Origin: an uncultured Acetatifactor sp.
Lineage (GTDB): Bacteria > Bacillota > Clostridia > Lachnospirales > Lachnospiraceae
Assembly (NCBI GenBank): GCA_904501885.1
Contig: CAJGCP010000018.1
Coordinates: 1 to 41,742 of the forward strand
Direction of reading: 5' to 3'
DNA: 41,742 bases
The notes under the pieces: model-generated
Database searches by the model: none
What the model saw: only the letters and a program-made list of their open reading frames with translations
Told to the model about the DNA's origin: nothing
Translations under genes and position numbers: made by a program
Shown: positions 33,672-41,376 of the stretch, one piece after another
Layout: the number at the start of each line of letters is the position of its first letter
Position numbering within the stretch: position 1 is the first letter of the stretch

Positions 33672-34964
33672 ATGTTTGCAGATAGAGCAAAAATATATAT
33701 AAGAAGTGGTAAGGGCGGAGACGGTCATGTTTCTTTCCGCCGAGAAAAGTATGTTCCTGCCGGTGGCCCTGATGGCGGCGACGGAGGCCGTGGTGGCGAT
33801 GTTATTTTCGTTGTAGACGAGGGGCTTAATACACTGATTGACTATCGAAATGTGCGGAAATATAAAGCGCAGGATGGCGAAAATGGTGGTCAGAGGAACT
33901 GCAGGGGAAAAGATGGTGAGGATATCGTTCTGAAGGTTCCCCAGGGCACTGTCATTAAAGAATTAGAGAGCGGCAAGGTGATTGCCGATATGTCCGGAGA
34001 TAATCGTCGTTTTGTTATTTTAAAAGGTGGCAAAGGCGGCAACGGAAATCAGCATTATGCCACAAGTACCATGCAGGCACCTAAATATGCACAACCAGGA
34101 CAACCTGCACAGGAATTGGAGCTGATGTTGGAGTTGAAGGTCATTGCTGATGTGGGATTGGTAGGATTTCCTAATGTGGGTAAATCCACATTTCTTTCCA
34201 GAGTGACGAATGCCAGACCTAAGATTGCCAATTATCATTTTACCACCTTAAATCCTAATTTAGGAGTAGTAGATTTGGAAGGCACTAAAGGGTTTGTGAT
34301 TGCAGATATCCCTGGGCTGATTGAAGGTGCCAGTGAAGGTGTTGGTTTAGGACATGAATTTTTGCGCCACATTGAACGTACCAAGGTCATTATTCATATT
34401 GTGGATGCGGCCGGCACAGAGGGACGAGACCCCATTGAGGACATTTATGCCATCAATAGGGAATTAGAGGCATATAACCCCGAAATTGCCACCAGACCTA
34501 CTGTCATTGCAGCAAATAAGATTGATGCCATCTATGAAGAAGACAGCGAAGTCCTTCAGAAAATCAAAGCGGAATTTGAACCCAAAGGAATTGACGTCTT
34601 TCCTATTTCGGCAGTTAGTGGTCAGGGCGTAAAGGAACTTCTCTACAGGGTCAATGAAATGTTACAAGAGATTGGTGAAGATGTGACTGTATTTGAACAA
34701 GAATTCTTCCCTGAAATTGACGCGCTGAATGGAGAAGATGAAGCATATACCGTCACTTTTGACGAGGAGGAGCAGGAATACGTCATCGAAGGTCCTAAGA
34801 TTGAAAAAATGCTTGGATACACGAACCTTGACAGCGAAAAAGGATTCACGTTCTTCCAAAATTTCCTGAAAAATTCCGGCATACTCGAAGAATTGGAACA
34901 ACTTGGCATTCAGGATGGAGATACTGTCCGTATGTATGGCCTGGTATTTGACTACTATAAATAA
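33672..34964 (+). CDS. obgE: GTPase Obg
   Basis: Obg is an essential ribosome-associated GTPase tied to 50S maturation and stress. Order: glycine-rich Obg fold (1-158, starting MFADRAKIYIRSGKGGDG), G domain with GFPNVGKSTF (G1), DIPGLIEGA (G3) and NKID (G4), then a C-terminal OCT domain (~350-430). With the ATG at 33672 the protein has 430 residues. An in-frame extension upstream lies in the terminator region and is rejected. AAGGAAAAG is the ribosome site. Confidence 0.97.
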   Translation: MFADRAKIYIRSGKGGDGHVSFRREKYVPAGGPDGGDGGRGGDVIFVVDEGLNTLIDYRNVRKYKAQDGENGGQRNCRGKDGEDIVLKVPQGTVIKELESGKVIADMSGDNRRFVILKGGKGGNGNQHYATSTMQAPKYAQPGQPAQELELMLELKVIADVGLVGFPNVGKSTFLSRVTNARPKIANYHFTTLNPNLGVVDLEGTKGFVIADIPGLIEGASEGVGLGHEFLRHIERTKVIIHIVDAAGTEGRDPIEDIYAINRELEAYNPEIATRPTVIAANKIDAIYEEDSEVLQKIKAEFEPKGIDVFPISAVSGQGVKELLYRVNEMLQEIGEDVTVFEQEFFPEIDALNGEDEAYTVTFDEEEQEYVIEGPKIEKMLGYTNLDSEKGFTFFQNFLKNSGILEELEQLGIQDGDTVRMYGLVFDYYK

Positions 34965-34982
34965 AGAATGAGAGAACAAAAA

Positions 34983-35285
34983 ATGACAAGTAAACAACGC
35001 GCATATTTAAAAAGTTTAGCAAGCAATTTGAATCCTATATTTCAGGTTGGTAAGTCCAGCATCACACCGGAACTCACGGAAGCAATTGCAGAATCATTCA
35101 ATAATAACGAATTGATTAAAATTGCTGTTTTGAAGAACTGCGCCGATGACCCCAATGAAATAGGACAAGTAATCGCAGAGCGCACCCATGCTCAATTGGT
35201 GCAGGTGATTGGCAAGAAGATTGTATTGTACAAGCCTGATAAAAAGAATCCTAAGATCATTTTGCCAAAGGCAAATAAGGAGTAA
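34983..35285 (+). CDS. yhbY: YhbY family RNA-binding protein (CRM domain)
   Basis: A 100-residue CRM-domain protein that associates with pre-50S particles. Typical segments are MTSKQRAYLKSLASNLNPI and the VGKSSITPEL turn with the GxxG-like loop, and IGKKIVLYKPDKK at the end. The ATG at 34983 gives the usual family start with a GAGAG element 6 bases upstream; an ATG at 34968 is the alternative. It follows obgE closely, as in most Firmicutes. Confidence 0.93.
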   Translation: MTSKQRAYLKSLASNLNPIFQVGKSSITPELTEAIAESFNNNELIKIAVLKNCADDPNEIGQVIAERTHAQLVQVIGKKIVLYKPDKKNPKIILPKANKE

Positions 35286-35292
35286 ATTTTGT

Positions 35293-35844
35293 ATGCAGGA
35301 TGTTAGAACCGTTTTGCGGGAGAAGTTATCAGAACATCGATTTCAGCATGTACTTGGTGTAGAAGCGACTTGTATAGAACTTGCAGATTGCTATGGTTAT
35401 GATCGCGAGAAAGCCAGGATGGCAGGTCTTATGCACGATTGTGCAAAATGTCTTACCCCTTCGGAGTTACTTTCTATCGCAGAGCAACATCATCTCCAGG
35501 TTCTTTCTGTAGAAGAAAGAAATCCATATTTACTACACGATAGAGTAGGTGCCATATTAGCGAAGGAACTGTATGGTATTGAGGATAAAGAAATATTAGA
35601 TGCCATTGCCTGCCACACTGTAGGAAGGGAGAATATGACCCTGCTGGATAAAATTCTCTATGTGGCTGATTATATAGAGCCTGGCAGAGATAAGGCGCCC
35701 AATTTGGAAATGCTTCGGGTATTGGCAAAAACAGAAATCGACCAATGCGTCGGGTTGATTATGGGACAAATTTATTCCTATTTGAAAGATACCGGAGCGG
35801 ATATTCTTCCCAATACAGAGGCACTGATGAAGAAATATTGTTAA
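35293..35844 (+). CDS. yqeK: YqeK family HD-domain nucleotide hydrolase
   Basis: An HD-domain metal-dependent phosphohydrolase; YqeK relatives cleave diadenosine tetraphosphate symmetrically to ADP. The motif LMHDCAKC gives the HD pair, with EHRFQHVLGVE upstream (first His) and HDRVGA and ACHTVG downstream as further metal-binding positions. I take the ATG at 35293 (183 residues), 10 bases after AAGGAG; the longer frame upstream is an overlap with yhbY in another frame. nadD, usually fused by position just before yqeK, is missing here. Confidence 0.93.
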   Translation: MQDVRTVLREKLSEHRFQHVLGVEATCIELADCYGYDREKARMAGLMHDCAKCLTPSELLSIAEQHHLQVLSVEERNPYLLHDRVGAILAKELYGIEDKEILDAIACHTVGRENMTLLDKILYVADYIEPGRDKAPNLEMLRVLAKTEIDQCVGLIMGQIYSYLKDTGADILPNTEALMKKYC

Positions 35845-35861
35845 TGATAGGAGTTGGTATT

Positions 35862-36212
35862 ATGAATCATTCAAAAGAAATGGTAAAACTTGCAATTGAG
35901 GGATTAGAAGATAAGAAAGCGGAAGATATCAGCATTATTGATATTCAGGAAGTGTCTGTGATGGCAGATTATTTTATTATTGCGGGAGGGTCAAATCGTA
36001 CTCAGATTCAGGCTTTGTGTGACAATGTACAGGAGAAACTGGGCCGTGCAGGATATTTAGCAAAACAGACAGAAGGATATGATACTGCCAACTGGATCTT
36101 AATTGATTTTGGCGATATCATTGTCCATATCTTTGATAAAGAAAATCGATTGCTGTATGATTTAGAAAGAATATGGCGTGATGGTAAGCGCATGGACATC
36201 TCAGAATTTTAA
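35862..36212 (+). CDS. rsfS: Ribosomal silencing factor RsfS
   Basis: RsfS binds L14 and blocks subunit joining when nutrients are low. The 116-residue protein has the family signatures DIQEVSVMADYFIIAGGSNRTQ and the GYDTANWILIDFGDIIVHIF stretch. ATG at 35862 follows TAGGAG by 7 bases; upstream in-frame extension overlaps yqeK. Last gene of the obgE-yhbY-yqeK-rsfS group. Confidence 0.96.
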   Translation: MNHSKEMVKLAIEGLEDKKAEDISIIDIQEVSVMADYFIIAGGSNRTQIQALCDNVQEKLGRAGYLAKQTEGYDTANWILIDFGDIIVHIFDKENRLLYDLERIWRDGKRMDISEF

Positions 36213-36215
36213 TGA

Positions 36216-36246
36216 AAAAGAGCTGATAAAATCAGCTCTTTTCTTT
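36216..36246 (+). terminator. Rho-independent terminator, likely two-way
   Basis: A 12-bp stem (36216-36227 with 36231-36242), AAA loop, with A runs left and T runs right. It separates rsfS from the convergent DUF378 gene and can serve both strands. Confidence 0.9.
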
Positions 36247-36253
36247 TTGGTAT

Positions 36254-36466
36254 TTATGCCACATCGCGACCATCCAGTCTCATGTAGAAACTGATCAAAT
36301 AAAGTCCGCAGATACCTACCAGTGTATATACAATTCTGGATAACCATGACATATCCCCGAACAGGAATGCAACCAAGTCAAAGCGGAATAATCCAATCAA
36401 TCCCCAGTTGATGGCACCAATTATGGCAATACTAAGTGCTGTGGCATCTAAAATTTTGTTTCCCAT
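36254..36466 (-). CDS. DUF378 small membrane protein
   Basis: A 70-residue protein with two hydrophobic helices around the DUF378 signature AIIGAINWGLIGLF followed by DLVAFLFG. The start at 36466 (MGNKILD) is placed 5 bases after GAGG; a longer reading frame upstream is not supported. Function unknown. It follows the GltS-like permease gene by ~80 bases on the same strand. Confidence 0.88.
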   Translation of the reverse strand: MGNKILDATALSIAIIGAINWGLIGLFRFDLVAFLFGDMSWLSRIVYTLVGICGLYLISFYMRLDGRDVA

Positions 36467-36547
36467 ATCTACCTCGTTTCTGCAGGAATGAAAAACCCGC
36501 ATTGATAGTATTTACAAAGAAATAAGAAACATACAATATCTGAAAAA

Positions 36548-37987
36548 TTATTTATTTTCTGTCCAAATATTTTCAGGAATATCTTGATATTTCTTTTTGA
36601 AAATTTTTCTTCTGAAAAGAATGCAGGAATACACAACCCACAAAGTAAAGAAGATACCGCAGGCAATACATGCATTCATAAAGGATGAGCCTGCAAATTT
36701 CAACAAGAATAACAAGGGGGCAACGAATAACATTGCCAGAAAGGTAGATAAAATATACAAACTGGATGTAGGTGTAACTAAATGAGGGTCAATTTCTTTC
36801 ATTAAAATCATACCATTAGATGCAGTGCCGGTCATTGTGCCAAAACTCATCAGGAAAAATTCATGCTCAAATCCTTTGAAGCAATGTTTTGATACAAGAC
36901 GAATATAAATATAGGTAATGACACAACCAACAGCGGAAAGTACAACAACGGGTAAGATATAGTTTTTGATATCATTGATTTCTATGGCTGCCACACCGGC
37001 AACAATCATTAAATCAAATGCGAAACCGGAAATGCGATCCATTTGATAGTTATTGATGTAATCACGTTTCATCACATTGTTTTTTCGCAATTTACGTACA
37101 AAAACTTTAATTAAGGTTGCACCGATGGCAGCCCACATAAAGTTAAATCCCCAGCCAATGCTATTTGTGAAGTCAGATAATACAGCAAGTATACACATAA
37201 TAGCAAACGCGATAGCATAGGAGAGCGCCACCATACACATTTGAATGGTAAATTTATCCACAGATTCACTGTCAGGAATTTCGTTGGAGGTATCTTCAGT
37301 ATCTGGTAAAGAAGTGGCGTGGCATACATTGTCACGTAATTTAATCTGCCCTTTTTTCTTGAAAATGTTAATATACAACACACCACATACAGAGGCAACG
37401 ATAAAGCCAATGGATGCTAAGGATAGTCCGAAGCTACCATTGCCTGCAAATTGTGTTTGAGGAATGTTTGTAAAATTAATATCCCAAGTAAGCGCATTTC
37501 CAGGACCCTGGCCATATCCCAAAGGAAGGATAAGACCACAGATATATGATATTACCTTTTGACCTGACTTTGTAAATAAAAACATTAAAATGGTAATCGC
37601 AAGTCCAACAAATGCTTGCAACATATAGGTACCACCTTGTAAAGCAGCAAATTCTAATACTTGCCCCTTTCCTGCTTTGACTGTGGCCTTTTCTGTCTTT
37701 AGGGTTAACGCAGCAAAACCAATACCCAGACAGTGATAGGTAAACACCTGCATCATTCGCATATTAACGATAGGAAAGCCGATGTTTTTCATAAAAATAT
37801 TAAACAATAATAACAGTGTTCCTCCAATGATTGCAGACGGTATCAGACATTTACGGAAGAAAGGTACGACATTTCGAAGGATATTTCCCAATAACATAAA
37901 AAGAAGCAATAGCCCAAACTGAACGATAAAACTCCACACAACACTGTAATTCGCCAGTGTAAAATCCCAACTTGCTGCTACATCCAT
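36548..37987 (-). CDS. Sodium/glutamate symporter-like permease (GltS/ESS-related)
   Basis: A 479-residue membrane carrier with about 11-12 hydrophobic segments. Two re-entrant-loop-like motifs, GYGQGPGNALTW near residue 165 and GTMTGTASNGMIL near 392, parallel the paired motifs of the GltS family. A hydrophilic acidic stretch with DTEDTSNEIPDSESVDK lies between the two halves. The start is ATG 37987 with AAGGAG 7 bases upstream. It is a distant member, so the substrate may not be glutamate. It lies downstream of the lexA terminator and probably has its own promoter. Confidence 0.8.
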   Translation of the reverse strand: MDVAASWDFTLANYSVVWSFIVQFGLLLLFMLLGNILRNVVPFFRKCLIPSAIIGGTLLLLFNIFMKNIGFPIVNMRMMQVFTYHCLGIGFAALTLKTEKATVKAGKGQVLEFAALQGGTYMLQAFVGLAITILMFLFTKSGQKVISYICGLILPLGYGQGPGNALTWDINFTNIPQTQFAGNGSFGLSLASIGFIVASVCGVLYINIFKKKGQIKLRDNVCHATSLPDTEDTSNEIPDSESVDKFTIQMCMVALSYAIAFAIMCILAVLSDFTNSIGWGFNFMWAAIGATLIKVFVRKLRKNNVMKRDYINNYQMDRISGFAFDLMIVAGVAAIEINDIKNYILPVVVLSAVGCVITYIYIRLVSKHCFKGFEHEFFLMSFGTMTGTASNGMILMKEIDPHLVTPTSSLYILSTFLAMLFVAPLLFLLKFAGSSFMNACIACGIFFTLWVVYSCILFRRKIFKKKYQDIPENIWTENK

Positions 37988-38020
37988 TGAAGTTCTCCTT
38001 TGTAAATAGTATTTATAAGT

Positions 38021-38062
38021 AAAAAAAATAATGTACATGATAAAACACTATCATGTACATTA
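38021..38062 (-). terminator. Terminator of lexA
   Basis: A perfect 14-bp inverted repeat (38029-38042 with 38049-38062), loop AAACAC, followed on the minus strand by a run of eight T. It lies 72 bases after the lexA stop. Confidence 0.93.
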
Positions 38063-38134
38063 TACATTAAACTAATATAAATTAAAAGAAAATAATCTCT
38101 ATTATGATAGAAGATAACCGTTAAATAGGAAATA

Positions 38135-38752
38135 CTATCTATAGAAACGGAACACGCCAAATACTTTACCAAGAATTTGACAATCGTCTACAATGATGGG
38201 CTCCATGGAGTCGTTTTCGGGCTGAAGACGAACATGACCATTTTCTTTATAAAAAGTTTTTACAGTAGCGGAATCATCGATCAAAGCTACCACCATATCG
38301 CCGTTAGAGGCGGTGTTACATACATTGACAAAAACCCTGTCACCATTAAAAATGCCGGCGTTGATCATAGAATCACCACGTACGTTTAAGATAAAGGAAT
38401 CCCCACGGGGAACAACATCTGCAGGGACAGGAAAGTAGTCCTGGATATTTTCTTCTGCCAGAATCGGCATGCCGGCTGCAACATTACCAAGCACCGGAAG
38501 ACTGACCATTTCTGTACGCACCATTTGGAAACTGTCATCACAAATTTCAATGGCTCTGGGTTTGGTGGCATCTCTTTTTATGTAGCCATTGATTTCCAAT
38601 GTTTCAAGATGAGAGTGGACAGAAGAGGTGGATTTTAAATTTACGGTTTCACAAATTTCTCTTACTGTAGGCGGATAGCCCCTTTTCAAAATTTCATCTT
38701 TAATATAATTGAGGATTTCCTGTTGCTTTGCTGTAATTTTTCCTGATGCCAT
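38135..38752 (-). CDS. lexA: SOS repressor LexA
   Basis: LexA represses DNA-damage genes and cleaves itself when stimulated by RecA filaments. The 205-residue protein has an N-terminal winged helix (PPTVREICETVNLKSTSSVHSHL) and a C-terminal S24 domain. The autocleavage bond is Ala93-Gly94 in NVAAGMP, with catalytic Ser128 (GDSMINAG) and Lys165 (ATVKTFYKE). TAAGGAGG lies 8 bases before the ATG. Its promoter contains a LexA-like box, so it is probably autoregulated. Confidence 0.98.
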   Translation of the reverse strand: MASGKITAKQQEILNYIKDEILKRGYPPTVREICETVNLKSTSSVHSHLETLEINGYIKRDATKPRAIEICDDSFQMVRTEMVSLPVLGNVAAGMPILAEENIQDYFPVPADVVPRGDSFILNVRGDSMINAGIFNGDRVFVNVCNTASNGDMVVALIDDSATVKTFYKENGHVRLQPENDSMEPIIVDDCQILGKVFGVFRFYR

Positions 38753-38780
38753 GATATGTCCTCCTTAACTTTATATTTGT

Positions 38781-38809
38781 ATTCTAACATATGTTCGAAA
38801 AAAAAGCAA
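38781..38809 (-). promoter_or_regulatory. lexA promoter
   Basis: On the minus strand, TTGCTT (38809-38804), 17 bases, then TAGAAT (38786-38781). A LexA box covers the spacer and the edge of the -10 box, which fits autorepression. Confidence 0.75.
38784..38797. promoter_or_regulatory. LexA-binding box 1
   Basis: CTAACATATGTTCG differs at one base from the Firmicutes box CGAACNNNNGTTCG. It overlaps the lexA -10 region. Confidence 0.8.
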
Positions 38810-38819
38810 ACATATATTC

Positions 38820-38833
38820 CGAAAATTTGTTCG
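38820..38833. promoter_or_regulatory. LexA-binding box 2
   Basis: CGAAAATTTGTTCG has one mismatch (C to A at position 5) to the consensus. It lies between the two divergent promoters. Confidence 0.8.
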
Positions 38834-38842
38834 ATTTTTGTG

Positions 38843-38871
38843 TTGACAAACATTTGTTCGTATGATATATT
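38843..38871 (+). promoter_or_regulatory. Promoter of the LysM (YneA-like) gene
   Basis: Perfect TTGACA (38843-38848), 17 bases and TATATT (38866-38871). A LexA box occupies most of the spacer. Confidence 0.88.
38847..38860. promoter_or_regulatory. LexA-binding box 3
   Basis: CAAACATTTGTTCG has one mismatch to the consensus and sits between the -35 and -10 boxes of the rightward promoter, where binding would block polymerase. Confidence 0.82.
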
Positions 38872-38879
38872 CAAATTAC

Positions 38880-38893
38880 AGAACAGATGTTCT
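38880..38893. promoter_or_regulatory. LexA-binding box 4
   Basis: AGAACAGATGTTCT keeps the full GAAC-N4-GTTC core and is a palindrome at its outer ends. It lies just after the expected transcription start of the LysM gene. Confidence 0.75.
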
Positions 38894-38911
38894 CTTGCTT
38901 GGAGGTTTGAT

Positions 38912-39307
38912 ATGAGAGTAGAAAAACATGAATTACATACCATGGACGAACGTGAGTTGAGAAGATATAAGAGAATTTTAAAGTTAAGAAGACAGAGAAG
39001 AAAGAAAATGTATACAGCTATTGTTACATTACTTCTTACAGTCGCTTTGGTATTTAGTTTTGCAGTATCTCAAGGCGCAATTAAGAGTAATGCAAATTCC
39101 GGATTCAAATACTTCACGCAGTATTATGTAGAACCGGGAGACACTCTGTGGGATATCGCAGAAGAGTTTATTGATTATGAATACTATAAGAATACAAAGA
39201 TCTATTTGGAAGAAGTGTGTGCAATGAATCATATTGATATGGATCAAGCCATCTACAGTGGTCAAATGTTGTTTTTGCCTTACTATGATGAAGAATATAT
39301 TTATTAA
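38912..39307 (+). CDS. LysM-domain membrane protein, YneA-like SOS division inhibitor (probable)
   Basis: A 131-residue protein with a basic N-terminal region (arginine/lysine-rich, ~15-32), one membrane segment (~34-53) and an extracytoplasmic LysM domain (71-124; YVEPGDTLWDIAEEF to QMLFLPY). This layout and its place next to lexA match YneA of Bacillus, which delays division during DNA damage. The ATG at 38912 is 7 bases after GGAGG. Four LexA-type boxes lie upstream. YneA identity is inferred from layout and control, since LysM proteins are diverse. Confidence 0.88.
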   Translation: MRVEKHELHTMDERELRRYKRILKLRRQRRKKMYTAIVTLLLTVALVFSFAVSQGAIKSNANSGFKYFTQYYVEPGDTLWDIAEEFIDYEYYKNTKIYLEEVCAMNHIDMDQAIYSGQMLFLPYYDEEYIY

Positions 39308-39333
39308 TCATTGCATATATTGTTTGTATATGA

Positions 39334-39364
39334 AAAGATGCAGGCTGATAACCTGCATCTTTCT
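39334..39364 (+). terminator. Rho-independent terminator, likely two-way
   Basis: An 11-bp stem (39334-39344 with 39352-39362) around loop CTGATAA, with A-rich left and T-rich right flanks. It separates the LysM gene from the convergent recombinase gene. Confidence 0.87.
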
Positions 39365-39390
39365 GTTTGTGATTTTCTGTTTTGATGTTT

Positions 39391-40458
39391 TTAATTTTCT
39401 GTATGTTCTCTAAGCTGCACATATTGTGTGGCTTTTCTTTTTCTTTCATCTTCCTGAGCTGCGTAATGTCTTCTGGTGGTGTTTACATCTTTGTGTCCTA
39501 ATACATCGGCTACAAGGTAAATATCCCCGCTTTCCCTGTATAATGTGGTTCCGTAGGTGCTTCGAAGTTTATGGGGGGTAATTTTCTTTAAGGTGGTTAC
39601 TCTGGAAGCGTATTTTTTTACAAGATTTTCTACGGCACGTACAGTAATCCTTCTGTTTTGTAGGGAGAGGAAGAGTGCATCTTCATGCCCTTCCATGGGG
39701 AGGATATGGTCCCTCTGATCAAGATAATCCAACAGTGCAGTTTCCACTTCGTTGCCAAAGTATACAATGGTTTCATAACCACCCTTTCTGCGTACTTTGA
39801 TGCCTAAATTTTCAAAATCAACATCCTTAATATCCAAACCAACGCACTCAGACACACGGATTCCGGTACCAAGCAGCAATGTCAACAGTGCCACATCCCG
39901 CACACGGGTCTTGTTATGATATACAAGCTCTTTTTTTGATAGTTTGGTGCCATCCTCCACTTGGTCTAATAATAATGCCACTTCGTTGGGTTCAAGCCTT
40001 ATAATCGCTTTTTCGTGAAGCTTAGGCATAGGTACGAGAGAGGCGGGATTATTTTTCAGCGCCTCAGATTGATAGAAGTAGTTATAAAACCCGCGTAGTG
40101 CAGATAGTTTTCTTGCTTTTCCTCGCTCTGCATTTGAGATGTCTTTGCCGTCCTTTTGGTATAGGGACATATATTCCAGATATTCCTCAATATCGATTCT
40201 GGTTAGCTTGTCTAATAAATCTAATGGGATATCAGAAATCTCCATTTTGGAACACATAACATTTTTTTCATGTAAATATTCAAAGAATAATTTCAAATCA
40301 TAAGCATATCCGAGCCTTGTACGTGTGGAAGTGTAGTTTTCAATAGCTCTAAAGTATGTACGACAAAAAGGCGGCAAATTATCTAATATGCCACGTAGCT
40401 TGATAATATTCTGTTTGTTTTGTTCATCGTGGTAGTTATTATTATTTATGACTGCCAA
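39391..40458 (-). CDS. Tyrosine recombinase, Xer/XerS-like
   Basis: A site-specific recombinase of the tyrosine family, 355 residues. An N-terminal SAM-like DNA-binding domain (~30-135) is followed by the catalytic domain. All active-site residues are seen: Arg201 (GTGIRVSE), Lys225 (RRKGG), His296 and Arg299 (HKLRS), His322 (GHKDVNTTRRHY) and nucleophile Tyr332. The length is like the single-recombinase XerS (~356) rather than XerC/XerD (~300), so chromosome dimer resolution is plausible; I found no dif-like site beside it. The start appears to be TTG at 40458, inside the end of ttcA, without a good ribosome site, implying coupled translation. Confidence 0.88.
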   Translation of the reverse strand: MAVINNNNYHDEQNKQNIIKLRGILDNLPPFCRTYFRAIENYTSTRTRLGYAYDLKLFFEYLHEKNVMCSKMEISDIPLDLLDKLTRIDIEEYLEYMSLYQKDGKDISNAERGKARKLSALRGFYNYFYQSEALKNNPASLVPMPKLHEKAIIRLEPNEVALLLDQVEDGTKLSKKELVYHNKTRVRDVALLTLLLGTGIRVSECVGLDIKDVDFENLGIKVRRKGGYETIVYFGNEVETALLDYLDQRDHILPMEGHEDALFLSLQNRRITVRAVENLVKKYASRVTTLKKITPHKLRSTYGTTLYRESGDIYLVADVLGHKDVNTTRRHYAAQEDERKRKATQYVQLREHTEN

Positions 40459-41176
40459 AGTAGTTTTCCCAACCTTTCAAATTGCCATTTTGGATGGCGG
40501 TAAAAATCCGGGATTTCACGCCTGGATTTTCCTTGTTTAACTGTTTTAAAAGATTCTTTACATATTCCCGTTTGGTATAGCCGTCCACCGGGCAGGGACT
40601 TTTGATGACAGGAACCTCATATTTATTTACAAATCCAATAACATCAACTTCGCTCATGTACATCAGAGGCCGAATCACGGTCAAATCCATTCGGTCTAAA
40701 TAGGTCACCGGCGAGAAAGTATGTAATCGACCTTCAAAAATCAATGACATCAGCATGGTTTCTACCACATCATCTTTATGATGTGCATACGCGATTTTAT
40801 TGCAGCCTAGTTCCTTCATGGCGTCATTTAATGCGCCTTTTCTCATCTTTGCACACAAGGAACATGGATTGTCCTCCTTGCGGTCATCAAAGATTACTTT
40901 GGCAATATCTGTTTTTACAATGGTATAGGGCACTTGTAGTTCGTCGCATAATTCTTGGATTTTTTCAAATTTCACATTGTTAAATCCTAAATCCACCGTG
41001 ACTGCATGTACCTCAAATTTCTTGGGATAAAATCGCTTTAATCCGTGCAGGGCATATAGGAGAGTGAGACTGTCTTTTCCACCGGAGATACCGATGGCAA
41101 TCTTGTCGCCTTCTTCAATCATATGATAATCGTCGATTGCTTTTCGAACGAAACTTAACACTTGTTGCAGTTTCAT
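40442..41176 (-). CDS. ttcA: tRNA 2-thiocytidine biosynthesis protein TtcA family
   Basis: TtcA-type enzymes thiolate cytidine 32 of tRNA, using ATP and an iron-sulfur cluster. The PP-loop is SGGKDS (31-36). The cluster cysteines are Cys105 and Cys108 in NPCSLC and a third at Cys195 in KSPCPVDGYTKRE. With the ATG at 41176 (244 residues; AGGA 5-6 bases upstream) the family's MKLQQVLSFVRKAI start is obtained; an ATG 12 bases upstream is the alternative. The end overlaps the recombinase gene by 17 bases. Confidence 0.92.
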   Translation of the reverse strand: MKLQQVLSFVRKAIDDYHMIEEGDKIAIGISGGKDSLTLLYALHGLKRFYPKKFEVHAVTVDLGFNNVKFEKIQELCDELQVPYTIVKTDIAKVIFDDRKEDNPCSLCAKMRKGALNDAMKELGCNKIAYAHHKDDVVETMLMSLIFEGRLHTFSPVTYLDRMDLTVIRPLMYMSEVDVIGFVNKYEVPVIKSPCPVDGYTKREYVKNLLKQLNKENPGVKSRIFTAIQNGNLKGWENYFGSHK

Positions 41177-41208
41177 AAAATTCCTCATTTCAATTATTCG
41201 TTAAATCT

Positions 41209-41237
41209 ATTGTATAATTTTTGCAAAACAATTACAA
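41209..41237 (-). promoter_or_regulatory. Possible ttcA promoter in the divergent region
   Basis: On the minus strand, TTGTAA (41237-41232), 17 bases and TACAAT (41214-41209). The same stretch holds a plus-strand TATAAT (41213-41218) with only a weak TTCAAT 18 bases before it, which may serve the rightward small gene. Confidence 0.45.
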
Positions 41238-41283
41238 TAGAAAGACAGGAAGTTATTTTATAAATGTACAAGGAGAGAACCCT

Positions 41284-41373
41284 ATGACGACGTTTCATAA
41301 CATAGAATTGGAAAAGTATAAAACAGAAGTCGAAGAAATCAGAAAAGCAATTGAATTCTATGTGGAGAATTAA
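41284..41373 (+). CDS. 29-residue peptide gene
   Basis: A very short open frame with a strong ribosome site (AAGGAG at 41270-41275, 8 bases before the ATG). The peptide, MTTFHNIELEKY to AIEFYVEN, is charged and looks like one amphipathic helix with no signal or membrane part. The ribosome site of the next gene (GGAG at 41364-41367) lies inside its last codons, and only 3 bases separate its stop from the next ATG. It may be a small cytoplasmic protein or a translational leader; I recognise no family. Confidence 0.55.
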   Translation: MTTFHNIELEKYKTEVEEIRKAIEFYVEN

Positions 41374-41376
41374 ATA

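Noticed and set aside
38807..38820. Possible fifth LexA box (CAAACATATATTCC)
   Set aside because: It has three mismatches to the consensus, too many to call separately, although cooperative binding is possible.
39308..39390. dif-like recombination site beside the Xer gene
   Set aside because: The only inverted repeat here is GC-containing, perfectly paired and T-flanked, which fits a terminator, not an imperfect Xer arm pair with a 6-8 base centre.
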